NCBI RefSeq assembly: GCF_014641495.1
Contig: NZ_BMHV01000023.1
Coordinates: forward strand, 1-51,418
DNA: 51,418 nucleotides
Source of the DNA: Terasakiella brassicae
GTDB taxonomy: Bacteria; Pseudomonadota; Alphaproteobacteria; Rhodospirillales; Terasakiellaceae
Direction: 5' to 3'
The notes below the pieces were generated by a model. That model saw only the letters and a list, made by a program, of their open reading frames with translations. It made no database searches and was not told where the DNA came from. The stretch's first letter is position 1; every line of letters begins with the position of its first letter. Shown piece after piece: positions 43,832 through 51,418 of this stretch. Made by a program: the position numbers and the translations under genes.

Positions 43832-45531
43832 GGTCGTGCTCCTCTCAGGCGGGAGAGAACATCGCGCGCCTTGCCGCCGGCGCGAATTTGCCCACGTTCC
43901 AGAACCATGATGCTGTCGGCGGCTTCCAGCAATGTCATGCTATGGGTTACCATAATAACGGTGCGTGATTTAGACAGTTTTTTCAAAAGGCGTGCGAGTG
44001 CCATTTCCGCATGGCTATCCAGATTATTTGACGGTTCATCCAGCAACAGAACAACCGGATCATTGACCAATGTCCGTGCCAGTGCAAGGCGTTGACGCAA
44101 ACCGCCGGACAGGTTTTCCCCATGTTCGCCAACCTGTGTGGAATAACCGTTTTTCATAGCCATGATTTCATCGTGCAGGCCGATGGTTTTTGTGGCTTTC
44201 GCGATGGTTTCGTCACTGGGGACGGTTATTCCCATTGATAGGTTGTCTTTGATCGTACCGCTGAGCAGGCGGGTATCTTGTGGCAGATAGCCAAACCAGT
44301 TGAGCTTTTCGGCTTCGCTGAACTGGATCATATCGCCCTCATCCAGCAAAATGCGCCCGGCCTGTGGAGTGTATAAGCCGCGCATCAGTTTTAATAACGT
44401 GCTTTTCCCGCTGCCGTTCGGGCCGACAATTGCGTGTAATCCACTGGCACCAAGGCTGGCCGTGACCCCTTTCAGAACCGGGGCATTTTCCTGATCGCCA
44501 AAACTGTAGGAAACGCCTTCCAGTATGATTTTTCCTTGCGGACGGGGCAGGTCTAATGTGGCGTTTTGACTATCTTCAGGGTAATCCAGTACTTTTTTAA
44601 CACGGTGAAAAGATTGCCGCGCCGCGCTTAGGGCTTTCCATTGCAAGACAAGCTGGTTAAGCGGTTGCAAGATGCGTGAAACCAGCATATTGGCGGCAAT
44701 CAAGGCCCCGACAGTCAGTTCTTGATTGATAATGGCAATGGCCCCAAACCCGGTTAAGGTCACGGTAGAAGACAGCAGTAATGTTTTGGCCAGATTATGA
44801 TAACGATCAGCCCGTGCGGCCTTTTGGATGGAGCTGTCAATGGTACGGGCCTGCCGCTCTTCCCAGATGGTCCCCAGGTAAGACCCAAGCCCGAGAGCCT
44901 TGACCGTGGTGCGATTGGCAATCATTTCCGAGACGAGGGCATCCCGGCGCATGGTTGCGCTGCGTTCTTCAGTCGTGGAACTGCGTGCAGATAGGCTGGA
45001 AACAAACGCCAGCAAAATGAACAGAGGCACGATGATTAACAACGCCCATGCCAATGGTTTTGCCAAGGCAACAATTAAGACAATCCCGATCACGCTGAAA
45101 GGTAAATCAGCCAGCAAAATGGCGGCAATACCGGACAGGGCCGTTCGTATATTATCGACATCGTGAAAAAGCGATTGCCAGAAGGCACTGGGGCGATGTT
45201 CCAGAATACGCAAAGGAATACGGGTGAATTTTTCAAACAGGCGTTTGGCAAGGGTGGCATCAATACGCATGGCCGCATGTTGCAGCAGGCCGGAACGGGC
45301 TTGGCGTAAGACAAAATCAAAAATGATGACCCCGGCCATCCCGATGACGAGGCCTTGCAGGGTGGAAAGGCCCGCTTGGGCAATCACACGGTCATAGACC
45401 TGTAAGACAAAAACGGGAATGGCAAAGGCCAATATATTGATGACGAGGGTTGCGGCGAAAATCTCGCCTAACAAGGGGAAAAGGGGGGCGAAGATACTGC
45501 GAAACAGCCCTTTTTCACCATCTTGTTCCAT
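43828..45531 (-). CDS. Type I secretion ABC exporter (permease-ATPase)
   Basis: This 567-residue half-transporter has a six-helix membrane domain (residues ~15-300) and an ATPase with Walker A GPNGSGKST (370-378), the Q-loop FGYLPQDTRLLSGT, signature LSGGLRQR and DEPSNNLD. It lacks an N-terminal C39 peptidase or C39-like domain, so it resembles PrtD-type exporters that take a C-terminal, uncleaved signal. That fits the RTX protein encoded divergently 210 bp away. It is the first gene of the exporter-HlyD-TolC operon. Confidence 0.93.
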   Translation of the reverse strand: MEQDGEKGLFRSIFAPLFPLLGEIFAATLVINILAFAIPVFVLQVYDRVIAQAGLSTLQGLVIGMAGVIIFDFVLRQARSGLLQHAAMRIDATLAKRLFEKFTRIPLRILEHRPSAFWQSLFHDVDNIRTALSGIAAILLADLPFSVIGIVLIVALAKPLAWALLIIVPLFILLAFVSSLSARSSTTEERSATMRRDALVSEMIANRTTVKALGLGSYLGTIWEERQARTIDSSIQKAARADRYHNLAKTLLLSSTVTLTGFGAIAIINQELTVGALIAANMLVSRILQPLNQLVLQWKALSAARQSFHRVKKVLDYPEDSQNATLDLPRPQGKIILEGVSYSFGDQENAPVLKGVTASLGASGLHAIVGPNGSGKSTLLKLMRGLYTPQAGRILLDEGDMIQFSEAEKLNWFGYLPQDTRLLSGTIKDNLSMGITVPSDETIAKATKTIGLHDEIMAMKNGYSTQVGEHGENLSGGLRQRLALARTLVNDPVVLLLDEPSNNLDSHAEMALARLLKKLSKSRTVIMVTHSMTLLEAADSIMVLERGQIRAGGKARDVLSRLRGARP

Positions 45532-45659
45532 GTGCTTTTATCCTTGATGTTCACCTGTTGCAACCTGCAATAACTGACAGAAAAGAATTTAAAATCGGTT
45601 AATCAAGATCGGCGGCATGCCAATAAGGTGATGTTTGGAAACCTTCACGTAACCGATAA

Positions 45660-45688
45660 TTGATGGGCGGAGGAGAACAGGATATACT
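45660..45688 (+). promoter_or_regulatory. Sigma70-like promoter for the RTX gene
   Basis: TTGATG (45660-45665), an exact 17-nt spacer and TATACT (45683-45688). A start near 45695 would give a 5' leader of about 47 nt before the RTX gene ATG. Confidence 0.55.
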
Positions 45689-45741
45689 TGCAGTCTATTG
45701 TTTGTAAAAAATCCGATTGCGCTACCGAGATGGGATAGGCC

Positions 45742-48633
45742 ATGCCTGAAGAGATATTATTTGACCTGAATGCATTTGGGGAAAAAGGCGTACAGTTGGC
45801 ACAGCTCGCCGGGGCCAGTGAGCCCGCCGGGCAAGTCGAAACCCTGAACGGCAGCCTGAGTGTGCGTCGCATGGACGGGGAAACTGTGACCTTGTCGGAA
45901 GGCGATCATGTTTTTATGGGGGACACACTGGAAGTTTCCGATGAAGGCAGTGTTGGTCTTATTTTTGTCGATGATACAACCATCGCGTTGGGGGGCGGTG
46001 CGCAACTGGTTGTTGACGAAATGGTCTATGATCCGGCCGGGGAAAGCGGTTCAATGGCCCTGAGTATTGCCGATGGGGTTTTCTCGTTTGTCAGTGGTCA
46101 AATCGCCAAAACACAAGATGAGGCGATGGTTTTAAACACACCGGTGGCGACCATTGGTATTCGCGGGACCAAGGGGGCCGGTGTGGCAGCACCGGAAGGG
46201 CAGGAAAACCAAATCACTCTGATGCCCGAGGCCGATGGTCAAATCGGCGAAATCGTGGTGCGCAATGAAGCGGGTGTTCAGGTTTTGAACCAACCCGGTC
46301 AGTCCATTGCGATGACCAGTGGGTTTGCCCCGCCACCGCCACCGATTGTGTTGAATATGGCACAGATTGAACGAATGTACGGTACGGCCTTGTCCGTTAT
46401 GCCGCCCCCGCCGCATAGAGGGCGTGAAGAAAAAGGCGACAAAGACGCTGGCGAGGATGTCGATGGCGAAGAGATCAAAGCAGATGGAGACGCCTCACAA
46501 GATGGCGGCGAAGACCCCGGTGAGCAAGAGGACAGAAATGGCGAAGACCTTGCCCCACAGGACGACAAGGTCGATATTTTTTCCAATATGGATGAACCGA
46601 TTGTTGGTGAAGAAGGTGACTTTGACCTGATCGGTGGTGAAGAGGGGGATATATTTAGACCTGCGGATCATACCGGTGATATTGGTGTTGAACCGACAGA
46701 TCCTTTCAATTTACTGAAGCAGACCCTTGATCCGGTTGTGCCGCAAACAACGACAGACACAACCAATCCTAAAACAACGACCACACCCACAAATACATCG
46801 CCCCCGAATGAGGTTTCCGGCACCAGTGCGCCAGAACAGGTTGTCGGCACGGATAGTGCGGATTCAATCTTGGCCGGGGATGGTAACGACTGGATCATTG
46901 GGGAACAAGGGAACGATACCATTTTGGGGGAAGGCGGCGACGATATCATTTATGGCGATGGGCCGATCATCGGGCGGGTTTCCACAAATGATCAAGGTCA
47001 GGAAACAGCCAGCGGTGGTGATATGGATATCGGCAATTACCGGATTACCAGCCAGAATGAAGACCAGATTGCCTATACGACGATTGAAGCACTGGATGCA
47101 AACGACACCAATGGATATGGCGATGTCTATCTACGTGATTTGAATAAAGTGGGTGATGCCGGTGGTTCGTACACATTGGTGTCCAAAAAAGTAGACGGGA
47201 CGACCTCAACCACAGGCGGGTCATATAATGCACAAATGTCCGGGGACGGGCGCTATGTGTTTTTTACCAGCAACGCAACTGATTTGGCGGTTTCCTCCAG
47301 TGATACCAACGCACAGATTTATCGTTACGAGATCGCGACCGAAACATTGGTGAAAGTGTCGGTTGATGAGGATGGTGTAACGGAAGCAAGCAGTTGGGTG
47401 GATCAATATTCTGTGTCCGATGACGGCAATCTGGTTGCCTTTTCAACGGCGGCGACAAACCTTGACCCCAATGATGCAACAGGCGGTATTGATGTTTATT
47501 TAAAGAATTTGACAACAGGAGCCTTGACCCTTGTCAGTAAAGAAACAAGCAACAGTGCAGATGGCACCCTTGATTCTTTTCAGCCGGCGATTACCGGGGA
47601 TGGGCAATATGTGATTTATTCCAGCTGGGCGGATGAACTGGTCGCCAGTGACGGGAATGGCAATCAGGATATCTTTATTTATAAAATTTCAGATGGCACC
47701 ACAACGCGGGCCTCTCTCAACACAGGCGGCGGCGAGGCCACAGGCGGGAATTCCTATGAACCGGGAGTGTCTTCTGACGGGCGTTTTATTGTTTTTCAAA
47801 GCGATGCGACAAATCTGGACGGGGGCGCGGATAGCGGCGCGTTCAGCGATGTATTTTTACGCGACACATTGAGCGACACAACGGTGAAAGTGACCGAAAA
47901 AGCCGGCGGGGGTGAATCCGATAATGGCAGTTATTCCCCATCGGTATCCGATGACGGGCGCTATGTTGTCTTTCATTCCAATGCAACGGACCTGCTAGGC
48001 TTTAGTGACCCGGACGGGATAAATGGTGATATCTTTATTAAGGACATGCTGACAGGGGATGTTCGTTCAGTTAGTAAAGCATTGGGGAGTGATCCAACGG
48101 GGTTTGATACCCATAATGCGCATATTTCCGGGGATGGAAAAATGATTATGTTTATCTCTGGTGACAGTGGATTGCTGAACACCAAGACGACTTCAGTACA
48201 TGATGTCTTTATTGCCTCCAATCCTTTTTTAACAGATAGCAACGGCGGGGCGGATTTGATTGACGGCGGAGCCGGGAACGATACCATTTGGGGCGGCGCG
48301 GGGGCCGACACCCTGACAGGCGGGGCTGGCAACGATATTTTCTATTTCCGTTTTGGGGACGGGAATGATGTCATTACTGATTTCACCAGCGGAGAGGATA
48401 AAATCGCCTTGGACACCGCAACATTTCAGATTGCACCGGGGACCATGACGTTTGAACAAATCACGGGCACCTATGACGGGACAAATGCGGCCAGCGGTGC
48501 CAATGTGGTGGTTGATGACACAGGTAATCTGTATGTTGACACCAATGGCACCGCCAGTGGCGGCTATTCTGTTGTTGCCAATATCGGTGCCGGGACAGCC
48601 ATCAACGCCAGCGATATTGACGAGGCAAATTAG
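45742..48633 (+). CDS. Secreted RTX protein: FecR-like domain, seven-bladed beta-propeller, two RTX blocks
   Basis: This 963-residue probable substrate of the adjacent type I secretion system has no Sec signal. Order: a FecR-like domain at ~30-190 (GDHVFMGDTLEVSDEGSVGL, TPVATIGIRGTKG); a Pro stretch and a very acidic linker at ~225-310; a Thr-rich linker at 334-350; a first calcium-binding block at ~368-405 (GDGNDWIIGEQGNDTI); seven propeller repeats at ~415-828, mostly with SxDGRYVxFxSxAT; a second calcium block at ~836-880 (GGAGNDTIWGGAGADTL); and a C-terminal secretion region to 963. The function is unknown; surface binding or adhesion is plausible. The stop is 1 nt from that of bioA. Confidence 0.87.
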   Translation: MPEEILFDLNAFGEKGVQLAQLAGASEPAGQVETLNGSLSVRRMDGETVTLSEGDHVFMGDTLEVSDEGSVGLIFVDDTTIALGGGAQLVVDEMVYDPAGESGSMALSIADGVFSFVSGQIAKTQDEAMVLNTPVATIGIRGTKGAGVAAPEGQENQITLMPEADGQIGEIVVRNEAGVQVLNQPGQSIAMTSGFAPPPPPIVLNMAQIERMYGTALSVMPPPPHRGREEKGDKDAGEDVDGEEIKADGDASQDGGEDPGEQEDRNGEDLAPQDDKVDIFSNMDEPIVGEEGDFDLIGGEEGDIFRPADHTGDIGVEPTDPFNLLKQTLDPVVPQTTTDTTNPKTTTTPTNTSPPNEVSGTSAPEQVVGTDSADSILAGDGNDWIIGEQGNDTILGEGGDDIIYGDGPIIGRVSTNDQGQETASGGDMDIGNYRITSQNEDQIAYTTIEALDANDTNGYGDVYLRDLNKVGDAGGSYTLVSKKVDGTTSTTGGSYNAQMSGDGRYVFFTSNATDLAVSSSDTNAQIYRYEIATETLVKVSVDEDGVTEASSWVDQYSVSDDGNLVAFSTAATNLDPNDATGGIDVYLKNLTTGALTLVSKETSNSADGTLDSFQPAITGDGQYVIYSSWADELVASDGNGNQDIFIYKISDGTTTRASLNTGGGEATGGNSYEPGVSSDGRFIVFQSDATNLDGGADSGAFSDVFLRDTLSDTTVKVTEKAGGGESDNGSYSPSVSDDGRYVVFHSNATDLLGFSDPDGINGDIFIKDMLTGDVRSVSKALGSDPTGFDTHNAHISGDGKMIMFISGDSGLLNTKTTSVHDVFIASNPFLTDSNGGADLIDGGAGNDTIWGGAGADTLTGGAGNDIFYFRFGDGNDVITDFTSGEDKIALDTATFQIAPGTMTFEQITGTYDGTNAASGANVVVDDTGNLYVDTNGTASGGYSVVANIGAGTAINASDIDEAN
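46843..46956 (+). repeat. RTX calcium-binding block A
   Basis: It encodes GGxGxDxxx-like nonapeptides (residues ~368-405 of the RTX protein), about four imperfect units ahead of the propeller. Confidence 0.8.
46972..48225 (+). repeat. Seven tandem beta-propeller repeats in the RTX protein
   Basis: Seven units of ~55-60 residues fall within residues 411-828. Units 2-7 contain a motif near S-x-D-G-R-Y-V-x-F-x-S-x-A-T-x-L, then D-V-F/Y-L-x-D/N, then a threonine/valine-rich strand ending VS. Unit 1 is diverged. The pattern resembles PD40/TolB-type blades. Confidence 0.75.
48247..48381 (+). repeat. RTX calcium-binding block B
   Basis: It encodes residues ~836-880: consecutive GGAGNDTIW, GGAGADTLT and GGAGNDIFY units, then FGDGNDVITDF, the usual end of an RTX domain. 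Confidence 0.88.
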
Positions 48634-48634
48634 T

Positions 48635-49906
48635 TTAAAGTTTGGACCATTGGGTCAGGACGCGTGCCATTGCCCCGGTCAGTTTATCCAGTTCATCATC
48701 ACTGATGGTAAAGGCGGGTGTCATATAGATGATGTCACGAAACGGGCGTAACCAGACGCCTTCTTCGATGAAGCGTTCTTTCAACCAATTGCTATCCTTG
48801 ATATCCCAGACTTGAACAACTCCGATTGCGCCGAGAATGCGAATGTCGCGCACCCCTTTGATGGATTGCATGGGGGTAAGGGCATTGCGTAGTTTGCGAT
48901 TGATCTGTTGAACCTGTTCCAGACGGGGTTCCTTGTCGAACAGGTCGAGACTTGCGTTGGCGGCGGCACAGGCCAGCGGGTTGGCCATATAAGTTGGACC
49001 ATGTTGCAAGGCATCATCAAAACTGTCACTGAGGAAAGCCTCGAAAATATGATCGCGGGCAACGGCACAGGCCAGTGGCAACATACCGGCGCTTAAGGCT
49101 TTGGACAGGCAAATGATATCGGGCACAATATCGGCCTGATCAATGGCAAACATGGTGCCGGTGCGTCCGAACCCGGTGAAAATTTCATCAACAATAAACA
49201 GGATATCGTGTTTTCGTGCCGTATCGCACATGCTTTTTAAGACATCCGGGCTGAACATTTTCATGCCGCCTGCGCCCTGAACCAATGGTTCGGTAATGAC
49301 AGCGGCAATCTCGCCTTTGTGCTTGGCAAGAAAGGTATCAAATTCTTTAAGCTGATTTTGGCTGCGCGGTACATCGACGACAAATTGGTCAAACAGAACA
49401 TCATTAAAGACGTGATGCATGCCTTCTTCCGGGTCGGCAATGGACATGCAACCCAATGTGTCCCCGTGATAGCCGTCTTTGAAAGAGACGAACTTGGAAC
49501 GTCCCTTTTGCCCTTTATTAATCCAGTATTGAATGGACATTTTCATGGCGACTTCAACCGAAACAGAACCGGAGTCGACATAAAAGACACGGTTTAAATC
49601 ACCGGGTAGCATATCGGACAGACGTTTTGCCAGTTTCAAGGCCGGTTCGTGGTTGAGGCCGCCAAACATCACATGGGGCATGACATCAACCTGATCCTTG
49701 ATCGCTTGTGATACATGGGGATGGTTATACCCATGACAAGCCGTCCACCACGAGGCGATACCGTCCACCAGTTCACGCCCGTCTGCAAGGGTAATGGTGC
49801 AGCCTTGTGTGGATTTTGCCGCCAAGGGGGGCAAGGCCGTTTTCATTTGACTGTATGGAAGCCAAATGTGGGGAAAGCCGTCTGTGAACCATTTGGGCTG
49901 TGTCAT
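48635..49906 (-). CDS. bioA: Adenosylmethionine-8-amino-7-oxononanoate aminotransferase
   Basis: This 423-residue PLP enzyme of biotin synthesis transfers the amino group of S-adenosylmethionine to KAPA to give DAPA. Marks include HIWLPYSQMKT, DGIASWWTACHGYNHP, GYHGDTLGCMS, the cofactor aspartate in IVDEIFTGFGRTG, and the PLP lysine in LSKALSAGMLPL. The last differs slightly from the more common GKALTGG. No other bio gene is nearby. It is a single leftward gene, with a weak ribosome-binding site (AGGA ~10 nt upstream). Confidence 0.93.
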   Translation of the reverse strand: MTQPKWFTDGFPHIWLPYSQMKTALPPLAAKSTQGCTITLADGRELVDGIASWWTACHGYNHPHVSQAIKDQVDVMPHVMFGGLNHEPALKLAKRLSDMLPGDLNRVFYVDSGSVSVEVAMKMSIQYWINKGQKGRSKFVSFKDGYHGDTLGCMSIADPEEGMHHVFNDVLFDQFVVDVPRSQNQLKEFDTFLAKHKGEIAAVITEPLVQGAGGMKMFSPDVLKSMCDTARKHDILFIVDEIFTGFGRTGTMFAIDQADIVPDIICLSKALSAGMLPLACAVARDHIFEAFLSDSFDDALQHGPTYMANPLACAAANASLDLFDKEPRLEQVQQINRKLRNALTPMQSIKGVRDIRILGAIGVVQVWDIKDSNWLKERFIEEGVWLRPFRDIIYMTPAFTISDDELDKLTGAMARVLTQWSKL

Positions 49907-50002
49907 ATTAATGCGCGTCCTGTTTTCGAAGGAATGTGAAAAAGCCTATGGTGTTGGTAACGTAAAAAAGCGGTGCGATGCAAGGTCTGTCTTTGATAGA
50001 AT

Positions 50003-50028
50003 AAACCCCGCGCAGACAGGCGGGGTTT
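50003..50028 (-). terminator. Hairpin terminator after the zeta-like gene
   Basis: A perfect 9-bp stem (50003-50011 with 50020-50028) with an 8-nt loop and a GC-rich centre lies 32 nt after the stop of the leftward DUF1476 gene and before bioA. Read leftward it is followed by TTTATTCTAT-like sequence. The T-run is stronger on the plus strand immediately after the stem. Confidence 0.65.
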
Positions 50029-50059
50029 TGATTTGCAAAAGATATTTACGATCCATTTG

Positions 50060-50425
50060 TTATAGATGGTGATCCTGATCCAGTGCGTTGGGATATTCGC
50101 TGGCAAAGGATTTTTGTGCATCGCTTAAGGCGGAGGTCAGGGCCGTCAGAATTTCGTCACTGGAAACATTCCGTCCGGCAAGGGATAGATCAGAGATGAC
50201 TTTTTCGATTAAGTTACCATCACCGGCTTCTTCCAAATCAAGTTGTGCGGCTTCAATGGCATAGTTTTGAGCTTCTTCCCCTTGCAGGCCAAGTTTTTCT
50301 GCAACCCATGTTCCGAAAAGATGGTCGCGTCGTGCGCGGATTTTAAAATTTTGTTCTTCATCCAGTTTATACTGGGCTTCAAACGCCTGTTCGCGTTCCC
50401 GGATTGTGCGTGCAATGTCACTCAT
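50060..50425 (-). CDS. DUF1476 / ATP synthase inhibitor subunit zeta-like protein
   Basis: This 121-residue helical protein has family marks REREQAFEAQYKLDEEQNFKIRARR and LFGTWVAEKLGL, then a LEEAGDGNLIEKVISDL block. In Paracoccus the zeta subunit blocks reverse rotation of the F1 ATPase by inserting its N-terminus. This family is largely alphaproteobacterial. The inhibitory N-terminal segment looks short here, so an inhibitory role is not certain. The start at 50425 has GGGGA 7 nt upstream, while an ATG at 50443 lies before that site. Confidence 0.87.
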   Translation of the reverse strand: MSDIARTIREREQAFEAQYKLDEEQNFKIRARRDHLFGTWVAEKLGLQGEEAQNYAIEAAQLDLEEAGDGNLIEKVISDLSLAGRNVSSDEILTALTSALSDAQKSFASEYPNALDQDHHL

Positions 50426-50542
50426 TGATGGTCCCCATTTCATATTGTGATTATAGTCTTATAAAAAATATATGCATTTTGCTGGTCAACACAAGGGACT
50501 ATGCGATAATGAAAGACAAATTTAACGAAAAGATTGAATGAC

Positions 50543-51292
50543 ATGTGTACAGTTGTCCTGTTACGCCGCCCCGACCATGACTGGCCCCTTTTATTAGGGG
50601 CAAACCGGGATGAAATGAAAGATCGCCCGTGGTCGCCACCGGATCGTCATTGGCCGGAATATCCCCACGTCATTGCGGGGTGTGATGAACTGGCGGGCGG
50701 CACCTGGATGGGCATCAATGACGATGGTGTTGTGGCCTGTGTCTTGAACCGGGTGGGGACGCTGGGCGCACACCCTGATTTTCGATCCCGGGGGGAATTG
50801 CCGTTAGAAGCTCTGGATCATGCCGAAGCCGATTTAGCGGCAGAATCATTGGAAGATTTAAACCCTGAAGCCTACCGTCCGTTCAATATGATTATTGCCG
50901 ACCATGAAAGCGCGTGGTGGATTAAAAGTGATGGTTTGCAAATCCAGACGGATGAAATCCCGGATGGTCTGTCGATGTTGTCGGCACATGATTTAAACGA
51001 TACCAAACATTCAGACCGTTTGAAACTGCATCTGCCGCGTTTTCGAAGCGCCCCGGCCCCAGAACCGGAAAACGATGACTGGATGGCATGGCAAGCGCTG
51101 TTAGGCAGCCGTAAAAGTTTGGAAAATCCGCGCAGCGCCATGCAAATTGAAACGGATTTCGGTTTTCAAACCGTTTCGTCTTCCTTGCTGGCCTTGCCAA
51201 AACCGTGGCAAAAAGATCGTAAACCCATTTGGAAGTTTTGCGGCGGCAAGCCATCGGAGGTGGAGTTTACGATCGTCGATTTGGAAAAATAG
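50543..51292 (+). CDS. NRDE/TANGO2-family protein
   Basis: This 249-residue protein starts MCTVVLLRRP, with the conserved Cys2 found at the N-terminus of the TANGO2 (Ntn-hydrolase-like) family. It then has GANRDE, the NRDE signature, and AGGTWMGINDDG. In eukaryotes the family is linked to haem and lipid handling; the bacterial role is unsettled. The ATG at 50543 is preferred over the TTG at 50534 because it places Cys at position 2. The ribosome-binding site is poor. The gene stands alone between the zeta-like gene and the right edge. Confidence 0.88.
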   Translation: MCTVVLLRRPDHDWPLLLGANRDEMKDRPWSPPDRHWPEYPHVIAGCDELAGGTWMGINDDGVVACVLNRVGTLGAHPDFRSRGELPLEALDHAEADLAAESLEDLNPEAYRPFNMIIADHESAWWIKSDGLQIQTDEIPDGLSMLSAHDLNDTKHSDRLKLHLPRFRSAPAPEPENDDWMAWQALLGSRKSLENPRSAMQIETDFGFQTVSSSLLALPKPWQKDRKPIWKFCGGKPSEVEFTIVDLEK

Positions 51293-51368
51293 GGATTTAA
51301 TCTAGAGCAGCTCCCATAGCTTTTGAATCGTAAGGGATTCCCTTTCTGGATGATTTGTGATTCAATTC

Positions 51369-51395
51369 AAGGGCTGGATAAGGAGGCCAGCCCTT
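51369..51395 (+). promoter_or_regulatory. Perfect hairpin presenting a ribosome-binding site in its loop
   Basis: AAGGGCTGG (51369-51377) and CCAGCCCTT (51387-51395) form a 9-bp perfect stem. The 9-nt loop contains AGGAGG, and the ATG follows directly at 51396. It is probably a translation-control element of the edge gene. Confidence 0.55.
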
Positions 51396-51418
51396 ATGGC
51401 AAAAACTCTATCAAACGA
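51396..51418 (+). CDS. 5' end of a probable IS630-type transposase
   Basis: Only seven complete codons are present: M-A-K-T-L-S-N, with the next codon starting GA. This opening is like many IS630-family transposases (MAKxxSxDLR...). A strong AGGAGG lies 9 nt upstream. The identification is tentative because so little is visible. Confidence 0.35.

Larger units (their letters stand above)
51300..51418 (+). mobile_element. Possible left end of an IS630-like insertion sequence
   Basis: Between the NRDE gene stop and the right edge, non-coding DNA with short internal repeats (GAATC, GATTC) leads to an ORF beginning like IS630-family transposases. The opposite end is outside the window, so terminal repeats and the TA target duplication cannot be checked. 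Confidence 0.35.

Noticed and set aside
46843-48381. Tandem DNA repeats suggesting a CRISPR or minisatellite
   Set aside because: The repetition is at protein level (RTX units and propeller blades) and the DNA copies are diverged.

Overview
The window is about 51 kb of a bacterial chromosome at roughly 50% GC. It most resembles a marine alphaproteobacterium of the Rhodospirillales (Magnetospirillum / Terasakiella / Magnetovibrio-like). The reasons are an Aap-type amino-acid ABC transporter, a DUF1476 ATPase zeta-like protein, a DUF3775 protein, a PlcP-like phosphoesterase next to a GT4 glycosyltransferase, and a regulatory [NiFe] hydrogenase with HupT and HupK. The taxon is inferred from gene content only. 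No rRNA, tRNA, CRISPR array or phage was seen, and the only hint of a mobile element is at the extreme right edge.

Layout, left to right. (1) 1-1580: the end of an amino-acid ABC transporter (permease fragment, ATPase, terminator). (2) 1.6-5.4 kb: RNase HII, divergent from a three-gene unit of two 'arsenosugar-type' sugar enzymes and an SLC13/DASS transporter with RCK_C domains. (3) 5.4-8.3 kb: a lipid block of DAG-kinase-like, PlcP-like phosphoesterase and Agt-like glycosyltransferase genes, the last two overlapping by 112 nt. (4) 8.4-17.1 kb: a NarL-like regulator and a P-box (NarX-like) histidine kinase beside a complete napFDAGHBC periplasmic nitrate reductase operon ending in a very strong terminator. 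(5) 17.2-20.2 kb: a YdiJ-type FAD/Fe-S D-2-hydroxyacid dehydrogenase. (6) 20.2-25.7 kb: a LuxP/LuxQ-like pair, apparently an autoinducer-2 receptor and hybrid kinase, with a divergent PAS membrane protein. (7) 25.6-38.2 kb: an eleven-gene leftward hydrogen-sensing operon, hupU-hupV-hupK-hypABFCDE-hoxX-hupT. (8) 38.3-40.5 kb: a DUF3775 gene and a Cache chemoreceptor. (9) 40.6-48.6 kb: a type I secretion system (TolC-SPOR, HlyD, ABC exporter) divergent from its probable RTX substrate, a FecR/beta-propeller/RTX protein. (10) 48.6-51.4 kb: bioA, an ATPase zeta-like gene, a TANGO2/NRDE protein and the first codons of a probable transposase.

The genes suggest a cell that senses and uses respiratory options (nitrate through Nap, H2 through HupUV-HupT), may remodel its membrane lipids, and has extracellular interactions: AI-2-like sensing, chemotaxis and secretion of a large calcium-binding protein. 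The most notable item is the LuxPQ pair. All the LuxP residues I recall as contacting the borated AI-2 ligand are present, although LuxP receptors are classically a Vibrio trait.
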